NCBI GenBank assembly: GCA_029204225.1
Contig: CM055094.1
Coordinates: 20,897,018 to 20,961,017, forward strand
DNA length: 64,000 nt
Direction: 5' to 3'
Origin: Diphasiastrum complanatum
Lineage: Eukaryota > Streptophyta > Lycopodiopsida > Lycopodiales > Lycopodiaceae
Made by a program: the position numbers and the translations under genes. Below, one piece after another: positions 21,758 through 34,040 of the stretch. Under the pieces are notes generated by a model. It saw only the letters and a list, made by a program, of their open reading frames with translations. It had not been told where the DNA came from and made no database searches. Numbering within the stretch: position 1 is the stretch's first letter; every line of letters begins with the position of its first letter.

Positions 21758-22400
21758 TGTTAAATTTACACAAGCTAGTTTGCATAAATTCCACTTGTAA
21801 ATGACTTTGAGGCCATGATGTGGGATGTCACACATGCCAAAAGCATAGGAGACCTTATTCTAAGTCAAATTATTAACCTAGCTTTGGAATGGTACCTTTG
21901 GAATGTGTCCAAAGAGTGCATAGATAGGGTAGAAAGAAAGTAGGAGCTTAAAATAGCAGTTTTTGCATTGTTTTTGGATCTCGAGGTATCGACCCTAAAT
22001 AGGGTGGATCAACTAGATCTTTAGGTTGGATACTAGGGTTAGGTTGTGATGATTACATAGAAGCCGTAATACGCTCAAATTCGAGCTCTACATGTATAAA
22101 TATGTGATGGGATTTCCATCCAATTATGAGCAAAATTGAGATTTTCCTTCTTGACTAGTTTGAGTCTATGATTTGACTGATGAATGCTATTGGCTTATGA
22201 TTTTTTATGATCATTGAATGAGATTGGAGTTGCAGGTACAGTACGCAGGCAGCAGCAAGCCGTACATCCACATGTGTGAAGAGTTTTGGAGATAATTCAT
22301 GTAGTTCAAGCCAAGATAAACTAGAAATCAATTCATTGATTAGTAATCTAGCTTCTAGATCTTGTTTGGATTCTAAGTAGGTGCTTTCTCCATCATTTCT
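21758..22400 (+). mobile_element. Candidate 3' LTR of Copia remnant 1
   Basis: A purine-rich GTGAGGAGGAG immediately precedes TGTTAAATTTACAC, the usual polypurine tract to LTR TG arrangement after the Copia RNase H end. A TATA-like GTATAAATATG lies near 22096. The right LTR end is not determined and no 5' LTR partner is in the window. Confidence 0.45.
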
Positions 22401-22876
22401 AGAATTGTAATTTAAAACACTTTTAAAATTTTTAAAAAAACATTCAAAATTTTTGTTTTAATAAGCAAAAAGATTTTTTTTAGTTATTCTAATGGTTGTG
22501 TCCAATGATTTTATTTTGAATAGTATTATTATTTCATTCAAGCTAATTTGCAATTATTAACAAAAATCTATTAACAAAATTTTAGTAGGTTGATTATTTT
22601 TCTTGCAAAATACAACATTTTTTTCGGCATTACAATATCTTTATTTGAAGCATTTTAATATATGGATATTTTTTTTATAAAAAAAAAAAAATGGATTTGC
22701 ATGTCATTTCTTTTTGTTTTGGGTCATCGTGTTTCATGATGAACAATATTAGTAAATTTTTCCTTGGTGCATTCTTCCAAAATCAGATGAATGACTTTTT
22801 TCTTTGGCTACACAAGCTCGCCAGAGATGTTGTCAAGTCACACCTACTTTTCTCTTTTTACGCCAGCACATGATTG
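22401..22876. other. AT-rich unique-looking stretch
   Basis: Poly(A)- and poly(T)-rich DNA without copies elsewhere in the window. A 60-codon frame at 22691 is open, but nothing in it is recognised. Confidence 0.4.
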
Positions 22877-23265
22877 ATTTGCTGCAAACCCTTCTGCTAA
22901 ACTCCTTGCCAACTTAGGAGATGCTGAAAACATCAGAGAGATTGAACGCCTCCTCAAAAGACCAAATTTTTTCGCTGTCCAAGATAAATTCTTCCAAAAC
23001 TCAAATGAAAGGCCTGGTTCTTTCAACCTAAACAACCCTAGTTCGGTGGTTTCTGGACAAAATATGGGAAAAAAAAAAGAAGTATACATGATATAATGAA
23101 AAGGAAGGACAAGGCAGTGGTGCAAAAGAAGACTTACTGGCTAAAAGACTAAACTTTTACAGGGATTAACTGGCTCGCAGGATGTTGAGGATCTGCATAG
23201 AAGAACTCTTACTAGGAATACGGTGGATCGACTACAACTCAGCACGCACAAGGACAAGGCAAAGA
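22877..23265 (+). pseudogene. Decayed coding fragment, unrecognised
   Basis: The plus frame reads FAANPSAKLLANLGDAENIR, IERLLKRPNFFAVQDKFFQ and NNPSSVVSGQNM, then a stop near 23096. After a shift, KEDLLAKRLNFYR and DVEDLHRRTLTRNTVDRLQL continue to about 23265. The composition (charged, leucine-rich helices) is exon-like and unlike the surrounding AT-rich DNA. The family is not recognised. It occurs once in the window. Confidence 0.35.
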
Positions 23266-23860
23266 TATTTTTACATTTACACTACTGTAATAGAATGTTT
23301 GAGAACATTCATGTGAGACACTTTTACACTTGTATTTTATTACAGATCTTTGGCCTTATATACACAAGTCCTTCCATGATATTGTGTTTGCTTGGTCATA
23401 CTTACCTAACATCAAAAGTGAATGGTACTTTCTGTTTGATGTTTTCTGCAATTTTGAAATTGAAAATCTATCTTTATGTTTTTGCTCTTTTCTGAAACAT
23501 TTCAAAAATTTCATTTTGGAAAAATTTGATTATGTGCTTAAAACGAACTGCAATATAATTAGAAGTATGTACCTCAGAAAATCTTACCTGTTTAGGAAAA
23601 TCATCATTGAACTCTTGTTTTAAATCTTGCATTAAAAGTTGTTCTTGATGCTAATTTTTGGTGATAAAGCATGTTAACGCATTCACATCATCATTCACAT
23701 CACAATGCATACGAGATTTCAAAACAAGATGAAAAAGCTCATACTTAGAGTCATGTAGTTTTTCCATAACTTCCGCCGAGCAAACCATCGATGTTGAGAG
23801 TACATTAGTCTCCCCATAAATAGAGACTATCTAGTCAAACTTATCTTTAAATACCATAGT
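23266..23860. other. AT-rich stretch, nothing identified
   Basis: Open frames at 23223 and 23330 are phenylalanine- and leucine-rich by base composition. No domain is visible. Confidence 0.4.
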
Positions 23861-24500
23861 ATGGTTTTTAAAATCTATTTACAAGTGGATTCTCGGCTCG
23901 ATCGACTGTGGAGGGCTTCGGATCGGTCGACTTTTGATGGACTCGGCTCAGTCAACTTTGTATGCAGACTATGGACGCTCAGCTTGGTCCACAGTGAATG
24001 CATAGTATGGACGCTCGGCTCGGTCCACGGTGATTGCAGAGTATGGGGGCTCGGCTCTATGAGCAGTGTATGTAGAGTATTGCTCGGCAGTGTATGGAGA
24101 CTAGAAATTTGTGGAAAAATTTGGAGCAATGTCGCTCTGATAGGATGTGGAAATGATGATGTTTCTTTGCGATAACGTACTAGTAGAGAGCTTTCAACCC
24201 AAATCGGTGTTGATTGTGTCGTTTTGACAAGCTCCAGTAGCACTACTCCTCAGCACTTGGCTCGTGCTAGATGTGACGATTTTTGTGTAATGTAGCAGAT
24301 CTCGGCAGCTTAGGGTTTTTGAAAATGGATGATGATGGCGCTCTGGATCCATGGTGGATGTATGTAGATGGTGTCCAAGGATGCGAAGGAGTAATCAAGC
24401 ATGGTCGTAGCAAATGATAGATCGCCACTAAAAGATGGAAAATCAATCCTTTGAAGCTATAGCTTTTCAAAGCTTCTGAATTTCATTTCCATGCCTGAAG
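23861..24500 (-). pseudogene. Gene Q leader and 5' end, reversed, copy 2
   Basis: Same as 18321-18845 but extends further into Q, with GACGCTCGGCTCGGTCC and GGATCGGTCGACTTTTGATG. Bases 23990-24960 and 18350-19310 are direct copies. Confidence 0.5.
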
Positions 24501-25587
24501 AAGGAAGTGCCAACATCAAATCTTCTCCCATCAGAGTTTGTTTGCATTTCCTAAAAAGCATGCATGGCAGCATGGCAGTAAAGCATGATATTGTGACTTT
24601 TTGTAATATTATGCATCATTTGCTTACATACATAGCTACACCAAATGAAAAAATTAAGGACCTAGATTCTTAAAGAGTTTTATGAGGTTGAAATTCTAGT
24701 TTTTCATCAAATCAACTTCCTCTGAAAGTTTCTTTTTGGTGGAAATGATGCTATTTATACCAAGTGTAGGCTAATTTGTAATGGCAAAGATCGAGTTTGC
24801 AGCTCACCATGATTATGATCATTTGCAAGTAGCCTATTATAAGCAAATTGTGCTGCACTTTCGTGTTATCTTAGCACATTTGAATGTAGCTTGTGATATT
24901 ATTGGTTCGATATTCTAGTAGCTTTTTTATGCCATTTAAGGTAAGAGAAAGACAGCACAATCTTTAACGCTTGCTTCTTGTACAACCAAATTACCTTCCA
25001 ATTTTTTCAAGCCTATTTGCGGTAAAGTGTCTCACATCTCTATGGAACATATGCACAAAAGTGAATCACTTTCTGCCACGTGATGATAGTGATACATTGT
25101 GCACTAGGGAATCACATTGTTGATAAGTTGGATTCACATTTACATCATGAAGCAAATAGTCTTGTAATTTTCGTGTTCAAGTGGATCGCAAGATCACTCC
25201 AATTGATGTTGAGATTAAAATATCATGCTATCTCTAGCCTAATAGCCACACACTAGATGTTTGGATCCAGAAAATATTCACACAAAGGGACATAGGTCTG
25301 CCACGTAGTTTTCAATCAATCAAAAGGAAGGTAGATCCTTATCTTTGGTACCATAATAGTTAGTTCTTAGACTTATTGAGATCTTACAAATTAAATTTTA
25401 GGGTCAGCCCAAAGTTTTTGACAAGTGCTCATCAAGTGAATGCAATTCTAGTCAAGATTGTATTCAATTTTGCTTGATTTGTGAGATATTTGGATTGATT
25501 ATTGCATGATGATTCAACTGATCTCGTAGGAATGATTTGAAAAGGCATATTTATGTGCATATGATTCCTTTTGGTTCAGGTTAGGTG
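24501..25587 (-). repeat. Spacer upstream of Copia copy 2
   Basis: Copy of the 18846-20650 spacer with about 690 bp missing at 24962. No gene is seen. Confidence 0.5.
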
Positions 25588-26890
25588 AATCATATATCCT
25601 TGTGAAGTCGAGATCAAGGAGGAGGCAGTCGAGATCAATGAATGCATATCTTTTGGATTCAGATGCTAGATTGAATGCTTCTAATTATTCAATTTGGAAG
25701 CTAAGAATGGAATCAATCCTTATTTTACAAGATCTAATGGATATGGTGAGTGGCGAAGAGGATGAGCCTATTCACCCTCAAGAAGCTACAAAATACAAAA
25801 GGAGGTGCAAGGTTGCTCTCCATTGTATAAAATGAATGTAGCTCATGAGCTTCTTAAGGAGGTAGGTGCTTGCATCTTGGCTCAAGAATCATGGGAAACT
25901 CTTCAAAAGATATATGAATCCAGGAATACTTCAAGGTTGATATCCTTGAAGAATCAAATCCATATGCGCTGAGAGTCAAGGACTTAAACAAAGAGCTTGC
26001 TTACATAGGAGATTCCATTAAGGAAAGTATAAGTATGGATTTTGCTAACTTGGTGCAAGGCTATGCAATCATGGGCAATTTGCCTTCACTTGAAGATCTC
26101 TAAGGATTCCTCATGGTCGAGGAGAGTAGGAGAACTCACATCAAGTCAAGTATGGAGAAGCTCTCCCTCAATGATGGAGATGACAAGGCTCTTTTCATCA
26201 AGATCAAGAGAAAATTCAAAGGCAAAGGTGTTGCATTCAAGAAGAACCAAGTCAAGGCTCGAGCAAGCCAAAGAAGGATAAGTCAAAGATCAAATGCTAC
26301 TTCTGTGGCAAGACGGGGCACTATGCCTCGGATTTCTTCAAGAAGAAGCAAACTCAAAGTCCAGCAAATCTTGATCAAGAGGAGGAGAGATCTCATGAAG
26401 ATTTTGTCATGATGCCAAGTTTCTCTTCTTCAAGCATAAGAGGTGAAGACCCTTGGTGGATAGATAGTGGGGCTAGCTCCCACATGACAAGTAAGAGGGA
26501 GTATTTTTCAACCTTATCTACCTATGAAGGACCCATCAAATCAATTTTTACAGCAAATAATTATGCTTGTAAGATAGAAGGAATATGATCCATACCTTTA
26601 TGCTTGGGATTTTCAAGGAAAATCAAGATTGATGGAGTCCTTTACATTTCTAGTATCACTAAGAACTTGCTTAGTGTAGGACAATTGCTTGACAATGGTT
26701 TGATTGTGGAGTTCGCCACAAATACATGTAACATCAAGAAGGATGGCAAGATCATTGCTAAAGGCATAAGGTTTGGAAGATTGTTCAAACTAGATGCCTA
26801 TGTGGATGCTAATGTTGTGATGCTAGCCAAGGAGACCAAGCTATCCAACCATATTCTATGGCACAAAAGACTTGGCCACATCAACTCAAA
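25588..26890 (+). pseudogene. Ty1-copia remnant 2: gag and protease, truncated
   Basis: Gag of the UBN2 type starts near 25602 (LNASNYSIWKLRMESILILQ, ESWETLQKIYES) and is broken by stops and shifts at 25832-26100. A zinc knuckle (CYFCGKTGHYA) is in frame near 26300, then WWIDSGASSHMT and the protease end. At HKRLGHIN (26890) the element is cut, and the DNA passes directly into CTATACTATACAC of the R1/gene P block. Same family as remnants 1 and 4. Confidence 0.85.
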
Positions 26891-26905
26891 TCTATACTAT
26901 ACACA

Positions 26906-26928
26906 CCCCCCCCCCCCCCCCCCCCCCC
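26906..26928 (+). repeat. Poly(C) tract, 23 bp
   Basis: Same site as 12586-12596 in the R1 block, here expanded to 23 C. Confidence 0.95.
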
Positions 26929-26929
26929 T

Positions 26930-28100
26930 TACAACAATCAAATTTTACTTGTCCAAGAATAGGAGAAAGATAAGCATGAGAAAAGGTCACAATTGTATCA
27001 CACTTTAGTTGCCCAAGACAAAGGTAGTGCATGAGAAATTAAGGCAACACGAAAGGCACATTCACATGTTTGTTTGAAGGGAGCTTTTCATATCGCATAA
27101 GCTCAAAGAGATGTGACGAAATAAAAGGTGAAAGTAGATTAATATTGATGTGTGATGTCCCTTTGTGTGAATATTTTCTGGATCCAAACATCTAGTGTGT
27201 GGTTGTTAGGCTAGAGATAGCATGATATATTAATCTCAACATCCATTGGAGCGAGCTTCCGATCCACTTGAATAGAAAACTTACAAGACTATTTGCTTCA
27301 TGATGTAAATGTGAATCCAACTTATCAACCATTACAGAAAATTTGAGCACAAAAGGGGTCTCTCAAAAACATACCTTTTATTTTTTTCTCCAAAGTTTCT
27401 TCCACATGGTCCAATCAAAACACTCAAATTTGAAATCTACGTATCATAGCTCCTTCAAATTGGTTTTCTTTTCTTTTTAAAAGAACTGTAATTTTGCGTC
27501 CGGGGCAGCCCGTAAATAAGCCATTTTATTTGTAGTATAGTATGCAACTCAGCAAAAAAACAGTGTAACTTTTGAACGACAACTTGGATTGACACGATTA
27601 TGGTGCCATTAGAAAGCCCTCGACATGAGCTTTTTCAATGACACGCAACATGGCCCAGTTCCGAGCTACGGTGAAGAAGTTAAGGCCAGTAAGGGAGTAG
27701 CATTATGGTATATTTAAGAGTAAAAGATCAAGCAAATACTTATAAAACTGGTATATGGCAAGTTAGACACAATGATAAATTCATGAGAATAAGTTAGTGA
27801 AGCTCAAAAAGTCATTTGGAGTGAGTTCTTGCTGAGTCCCAATTTGTTACCTTGCTATTTGTGAACTTGCCCCAAGATAAGGTGAAAAAAAACTTTTAAT
27901 ATTACGAATGACAACCACGAAGCTATCATAGTTTCAATCGACATCGATATAATTAAACAACAAAAATCATCACATACATGGGAACATTACAAAAAATCAC
28001 AATATCACGCTTTACTGCCATGCTGCCATGCATGCTTTTTAGGAAATGAAAACAAACTCTGATGGGAGAAGATTTGATGCTCGCACTTCCTTCTTCAGGC
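26930..28100 (+). repeat. Spacer repeat R1, copy 2
   Basis: Copy of 12597-13735, including GTGTAACTTTTGAACGAC and CCAGTTCCGAGCTACGGTG. It leads into the Q leader. Confidence 0.65.
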
Positions 28101-28349
28101 ATGGAAATGAAATTCAGAAGCTTTGAAAAGCTATAGCTTCAAAGGATCGATTTTCCATCTTTTAGTGGCGATGTATCATTCGCTACGACAGTGCTTGATT
28201 ACTCCTTTGCATCCTTGGACACCATCTACATACATCCACCACGGATCCGGAGCGCCATCATCATCCATTTTCAAAAACCCTAAGCTGCCGAGATCTGCTA
28301 CATTACACAAAAATCATCACATCTAGCACAAGCCAAATGCTGAAGGGTA
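28101..28349 (+). promoter_or_regulatory. Gene Q leader, copy 3
   Basis: Conserved stretch of about 250 bp that precedes Q wherever Q is present. It may be promoter or untranslated DNA. No TATA box could be assigned with confidence. Confidence 0.35.
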
Positions 28350-30607
28350 GTGCTCCTGGAGCTTGTCAAAACCGCACATTCAACACCGATTTGGGTTGAA
28401 AGCTCGCTACTAGTACGTTACTGTGAAGAAACATCATCGTTTGCACATCCTATCAGAACGACATTGCTCCAAATTTGTCCACAAATTTCTAGTCTCCATA
28501 CACTGCCGAGCAATACTCTACTGCTCATAGAGCCGAGCCCCCATACTCTGCATTCACTGTGGAGCGTCCATACTCTGCATACAAAGTTGACCGAGACGAG
28601 TCCATCAAAAGTCGACCGATCCGAAGCCCTCCACAGTCGACCGAGCCGAGACTCGACTTGTTTGTTACCAGAGCCGAACCTTCAACAGAGTCCTCAGCCG
28701 AGTCCAGAACATGTCTGCCACAACATCTTCCAGTTCTAATACCTCAATACATTTGGCTTCCCTAGGGGACCAAACACAGTTAGTAGGACCCTCAAAAAAA
28801 TTGAATCCATAGCATACTTCAAATACATAGACCCCTCAGCGGACAAATGGAAAAAAAAGGATGGTTACCGTATTGAGGTCATAAATGATAAGCCCTTAGC
28901 TGCTCCATGTGCCTGTCTAATGAAATATACACAGCGCTATAGGTCCAAGATCACACGTATCCCCTAGAAACTATTCCACATGATGGCTGATTCTAGACTA
29001 CACAATCAAAACCTTTATGACTGGGCCCAGTTTGCTTCCAACTGCCTCCATGACTATATCAAGAACAAGCAAACCTCCAGTTATTGGGCTATCTTCTAAT
29101 AGATGTCACTTTGCAGCAGTTGAGCCACCGACCAGTTGATATTAGCAGAAAAAAGCTTGGGAGACTCCCTCAGAACTAGCCAAGGATACCAACTCTACTT
29201 CCAGGCCTACTGCAACAGAATCCACACATGCAGCTTCTCAAAAGAGAAAGAGTTCCTCCTCTCAACAAGGGCCAACTACAAAGCACCAAAAGGTCAGCCT
29301 AGTGAAGCTTACATCAAGAAAGACACCCATGTCCTCTTTGTCACAGATGAAGGATCATTCTGCTGAAGAGTCTTCTGCTCAATATGAAGACACCACCACA
29401 CTGGTCCAACCACCACCAACACAAGAATCCAGACAAAGGACCAAGATACAAGCGAAACGTCATGTTTCATCAGATGAAATAGACTCTGATGATATGGAGT
29501 CTGAAGGCGAGAAGCTCCTACGCAAGCCCAAATCCAAGAAAGTAGCCACACAATCTCCACAAGATACATCTGGGTCAGAAGAATCACAACACACGAGCTC
29601 CTGATCAGATATGGCATCACAACAAAAATCATCACCGACTCATGGCATAGATGCTGCAGTTAGCACCTTCGCTGATGACACAGTTGTGGATTCCCAGATT
29701 ATTCCACCGGATGTAGTTTCAACTCCACCGCTGCTAGACACTACGTCGACACCTCCACGTTTGCCATAGCCACAAGTAGTACAAGCAAACACATTGACAA
29801 CCATAGCAGACCAGCAAAGCGCAAGCACAACTTCAACGAAAGTAGAGGTGCAGCCCGTATCACAATCCCAACATGCAACATTTCTTTGCCCAGCGGGACG
29901 AGTTTGTGAAGCAAATTAGCTCTCCCAATGCTACTTTCAATCTTGTTGAGAATCCTTTCCCTGAACAACCCACAAAGTTCACCTGACATAGTTGAAACCC
30001 CAAGTTGACACCGATGAGTTTGAGAACCCCCAAGCTGTGCAACTGACCCTTCAGAGTTTCTCCCTGCCACCTGCAGGCTTCAATACTAGTGAAGTTGAGC
30101 CCTCGACTAGTGGAAGAGCTGGAAGAGGACAAAAGTGCCAAGGCATTTGACGAGTATTTGCCAAGGCCTCCGAAAAAGCCAAAGGCAACCCAGCAGATCA
30201 AGCCAAAGCCTAAGATGGCCGACACCCAAAAATCCGAGAAATTCATGAAGAAATACCCTTGATCCATGAGAGGTGGAAAAGAAGACTTGGATCAAGGACA
30301 ATACCCATCAATGTCAGATGTTATTGTAAGCCTGCAGCCACAACCAAAATGGAGAAACAAGATCTTGAAAGACAATTGGAGGCTGCAACTACAAGAGCAC
30401 CTGAGGGCACCGTCTTGGAAAAGGGTTGATCTCTTTTACATGCCTATTAAAAGAAGAGGTCCATGGCGAACTGAACAACCAATAGGTGAAGCTATCAATT
30501 GGTCAATGATTCCAGGGATTTTAGAAAGGTCAATGTACGACGAGTTGAGGCTACAACTACTAGACTTTGGCTACAAATATAGGTCTAGTGTTGACGTATG
30601 CATTTGA
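28350..30607 (+). pseudogene. Gene Q copy 1 (unrecognised repeat-borne gene)
   Basis: Parts in order: a CATACTCTGCA-rich 5' stretch; MSATTSSSSN at 28711, followed by a deletion of about 250 bp relative to 52622-52870; a middle region with FHMMADSRLHNQNLYDWAQF; a basic Pro/Ser-rich region (QAKRHVSSDEIDSDDMESEG); a Pro/Thr-rich linker; and a C-terminal domain 30266-30607 containing QPKWRNKILKDNWRLQLQEH and RSMYDELRLQLLDFGYKYRS. Several frameshifts and stops separate these. The low-complexity linker and repetition suggest a mobile-element accessory ORF, but I do not recognise the family. Confidence 0.5.
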
Positions 30608-31204
30608 GAAAGTGCCGATTATCAATCCATGGCATTCCTTATGAATTAGGAGTACTTTTGGGATTGAGGGTTGGATCCTATAAAAATCAATTCCAACGTA
30701 GCCCTGCAATCAGAAGAAGGCCAATATATGATGGCCTGACTAATCAAGAAATGTGTGTTTCTTGATTCTTGTTCTTTGAAATGCTTTCTAATTTAGCTTT
30801 TTATTTCTTGTTTCTTAATTCTGTTTGTTGCATGTTAGATTAGTTTCATTCACAAGGATCTATTTCATTCGATTCTGCAGCAAGTAGGAGTAGGAATTTA
30901 TTAGGTGTTCATCCGAGTAATAGGCTAATCCATTTATGAGCATCAGGACTTGCATGTTTTCAAGTAATGTGAGTACAGTTCAGGAGTGAACGTTGCCTGA
31001 GTATCCTGTGACAGGTTGGAAATAACTACAACACGATGAGATTTCTTTGCCTAAGTGGGTAATAAATCGAGAGGACTAATTCATAAGAAACTCGTGAAGC
31101 TTGATAATAAGCAGAAGGGAAATCCAACCAAGAACGTGGCAAACTGTAACAGATCTTAAAGACAAGAATCAATAGACTGATAGGGAACCAGTAAACAAGG
31201 TTTC
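30608..31204. other. Q 3' flank, nothing identified
   Basis: Only the first 70 bp or so are shared with the second Q copy (54664-54732). The rest is single-copy in this window. Confidence 0.4.
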
Positions 31205-31890
31205 TTCATAGGCTTGCCATAGGCTTGTGTCGCAAGCCAACCAAGCTCTGCCACGTAGGCCTGAGTGGATCTAGAGAGAGAAAGAGGTGGATCTCGCAAG
31301 CTACCACGTGGAAAGTCACGTAGGCCTGAAACATGGAAAACCATGTAGGTCTACCTTGTGGCAAGTCTTGCAACTTAGGGTTTGCAAACACTTAGGTCCA
31401 ACATAGGCTTGTGTGGCAAGCCATCCAGACTTTGCCACGTAGGCCTGAGTGGACCTAGAGAGAGAAAGAGGGGGCTCATAAACTGCCAGGTAGCCAACCA
31501 CATAGTCCTACCATAGACTTGTGTGGTTTACCACATGGCCTACCATAGACTTGTGTAGTAGGCCACATAGGCCTGCTATCGACCAAGGCTGTCATAGGAT
31601 GCCACGTGGCAAGTCACGTATGACTGCCATGTGGCAAATCATGCAGGCTTGGGGCTAGCCATGTGGCAAGCCACGTAGGCCCATCATAGGCTGGCAAGCC
31701 AACCAGGCTCTGCCTATCACACACTACCACATGGCAAGCCACGTAGGTCTACCACATGGCAAATCATGCAGGCTTGAAAGTTGCCATGTGGCAAGCCATG
31801 TAGGCCTACCATAACCTTGTATGTCAAGCCAACTAGGCCCTGTGACACGTAGGCTTGAGTGGACCTAGAGATCTATATATATATATAGGT
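31205..31890 (+). repeat. ~210-bp tandem array, solo copy
   Basis: Same AGGCTTG/CATGTGG array as follows the H3-like copies, more diverged (many CCACGTAGG forms). It is without an H3 sequence upstream or an AG run downstream, and ends at GATCTATATATATATATAGG. Confidence 0.7.
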
Positions 31891-32032
31891 GGGCTCAAAT
31901 CTCTTGCCATAAAAACGAACCAAGAAGATAAACTTTTTCAAACCCTAAATGTGCCCTAAAAGACACAAAAAATAGCAAGTATCAAATCTGAAAAATCAGC
32001 ACCAGAATGTGTCGAGACCACACATTAGATAA
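31891..32032. other. Short spacer before RT remnant
   Basis: No recognisable content. Confidence 0.4.
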
Positions 32033-32708
32033 ATGCAGGAACTCGCCCTCCTACAAGCCTTGTGCGTTGAAAATTTTAGCCTGAAATTGCATTACAAACT
32101 CAATGAACCAGCAAGCAAAGAATTAGGTTACATCCAAAAAAGCAATATTCCTATGAACGAGACTGACGATTTGAAAACTATTATGACTAAAATGATTTGT
32201 TCGGCATTTAATATTGCCAAAATCAAATTGCTCAAACACAAACGAATATCTGAAACCAATGACTTTAAATGGGCTTCAAAAAATACGGGTTCATATGAAT
32301 GGAGTACTATAGACCGCAAGAATACCTTATGCATTTGGAATTTCTATTTGATAGACAATTGCATTATCAGACTTGGGGATCATACTTAGCGACAGGTCGG
32401 GGGAATACCAATGGGTTTTTCATATTCACCAATGTCTTGTAACTAGTACCTTTCTTTTTTTGAAATGCAGTTTATTAAGAGGCTTGCAAGATTAGGGAAA
32501 ATTAAATTTATAAACGACTTCAAATATTCGTTCAGGTACATTGACGACATATGCTTTATCAATAATCATACGGTTGGATGTTTCCTAGACAAGACTCAAC
32601 CATGAACACCTGACAATCCTTTTTGGATCTATCCCCTGGAATACCTTGAGATAGACGGAAACGACAACACATGTAAATTGGTGAGCTTTATGAATATTTA
32701 TGAATATT
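32033..32708 (+). pseudogene. Reverse transcriptase remnant, Penelope-like candidate
   Basis: One frame runs from 32033 to 32708 with stops at 32387, 32444 and 32606. It contains LIDNCIIRLGDHT, then QVGGIPMGFSYSP (RT motif with GIPMG), an EMQFIKRLARLGKIKF stretch and FRYIDDICFINN, where YIDD is the catalytic motif. This GIPMG to RYxDDI arrangement is typical of Penelope-like reverse transcriptases and unlike Copia or Gypsy (YVDD or FIDD with other flanks). Neither an upstream fingers region nor an endonuclease is identifiable. Other RT families with GIPMG cannot be excluded. Confidence 0.6.
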
Positions 32709-32726
32709 ACTAGTTATATTAATTGT

Positions 32727-32749
32727 GGGGGGGGGGGGGGGGGGGGGGG
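32727..32749 (+). repeat. Poly(G) tract, 23 bp
   Basis: Pure G run between the RT and Gypsy remnants, not within the composite unit. Confidence 0.95.
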
Positions 32750-32988
32750 TGTTTGGGGGATTTTGGATTTTGTGCTCTTGAATAGGGATTTTGGAAGTTC
32801 CTTTATTGCATTTAGGTTTGCCATTACTTTTTTCCTATTTGCTTTTCGGGGTTTAGGCAGTTGAAAGCCTTAAAAAAAAAGCAATTTTTGTTGAGTACAT
32901 TGTATACCTAGCAACCGTATCCTTTTAGAGGTGTGTGCTATTTTTTTCCATTGGAAAAAGGTTCTAATAATCACTTAAGGGTCTTTGA
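32750..32988. other. Spacer, nothing identified
   Basis: T-rich and G-rich mixed DNA without coding potential. Confidence 0.4.
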
Positions 32989-34040
32989 TTGGAAATTGGC
33001 GCAGTGGCAATTCATAGTATGGATTGTCAGCCGATTACCAAAAGGAGTGCAAATGGAATGTCCTCCATATTGAAAGATGCTATCCGAGTAGCTAAAGCCT
33101 ACGATAGCACTGTGATTGCCTCATCGAAGAGTATGCATAGCCAATCAGCCCAAAAGCCTAAGAATGAAAAGCCAAAAAATAATAAGATAAAAAATCTATT
33201 TTTTGATGAACTAGAAACTACAGCTTGCCAACACAATAAGAAGATGAAGAACAAAAAGAAGCCCGTTATAAAGGACAAAGGGTGGATTGCGGCAATAAAG
33301 GAGAACCTTTTCTTTCTATGCAACAAACTTGGGCATCATGCCAAACAAAGATCCGAGAGGGAAAATAGATCATCAAGTTTCATGGCGATGGATTTACCGA
33401 CAAGTAAATTGAAAGTCGATTTGTTAAATGGTTGTGCATTGAAAGTTGATTTGTTAAATGGTTGTGAATATACTTGTAACTTCAGTACACTTTCTTTCAA
33501 GTCTAATTAATGGTTTCGAGTTAAAGGCAATATTCTAGGGAAAGACATAAATATATTGTTTGATTTTGGAGGTACTCACAACTTTTTGAATGTGCGGCTT
33601 GTATAGAAGCTTCGGGAGCCCACCATGGCCAGTGATCAGCATTATGTGGTCCTCTAGCCTCAGGGTCAGACACAAAAGTTTGGGATGTGAAAGTCCCTAA
33701 TTTGGAGCTTCAGATGCAAGATCATGTTGAGTGGCTCAACTTCCATGTTATGAATCTTGATAGAACTTATGTAATCCTAGAATATGAATGGTCTTTTGAT
33801 AAATCAGATTCGTTGGAAATAGATTTTAAAAACCATACTATGGTATTCAAAGATAAGTTTGACCAGATAGTCTCTATTTATGGGGAGACTAATGTACTCC
33901 CATCACTGATGGTTTCCTCGACGGAAGTTATGGAAAAACTACATGATTCTAAGTATGAGCTTTTTCATCTTGTTTTGAAATCTCGTATGCATTGTGATGT
34001 GAATGGGGAAGTCGACCAGTGTCCAGGTCTGGTTCGTCAA
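32989..34040 (+). pseudogene. Gypsy-type gag/protease remnant
   Basis: The frame 32989-33510 is lysine-rich gag with a zinc-knuckle relic, FFLCNKLGHHAKQRSER. Two of the expected cysteines are missing (F and R in their places). An 11-residue in-frame duplication, KVDLLNGC twice, lies at about 33410-33470. A damaged retropepsin follows (INILFDFGGTHNFLNVRL near 33550; the usual D-S/T-G has become DFG). Then comes WLNFHVMNLDRTYVILEYEW, the segment usually between protease and reverse transcriptase. It is cut at about 34040 by a reversed Copia element. Confidence 0.6.

Noticed and set aside
32128-32334. Minus-strand frame over the RT remnant
   Set aside because: The plus strand carries the recognisable GIPMG and YIDD motifs.
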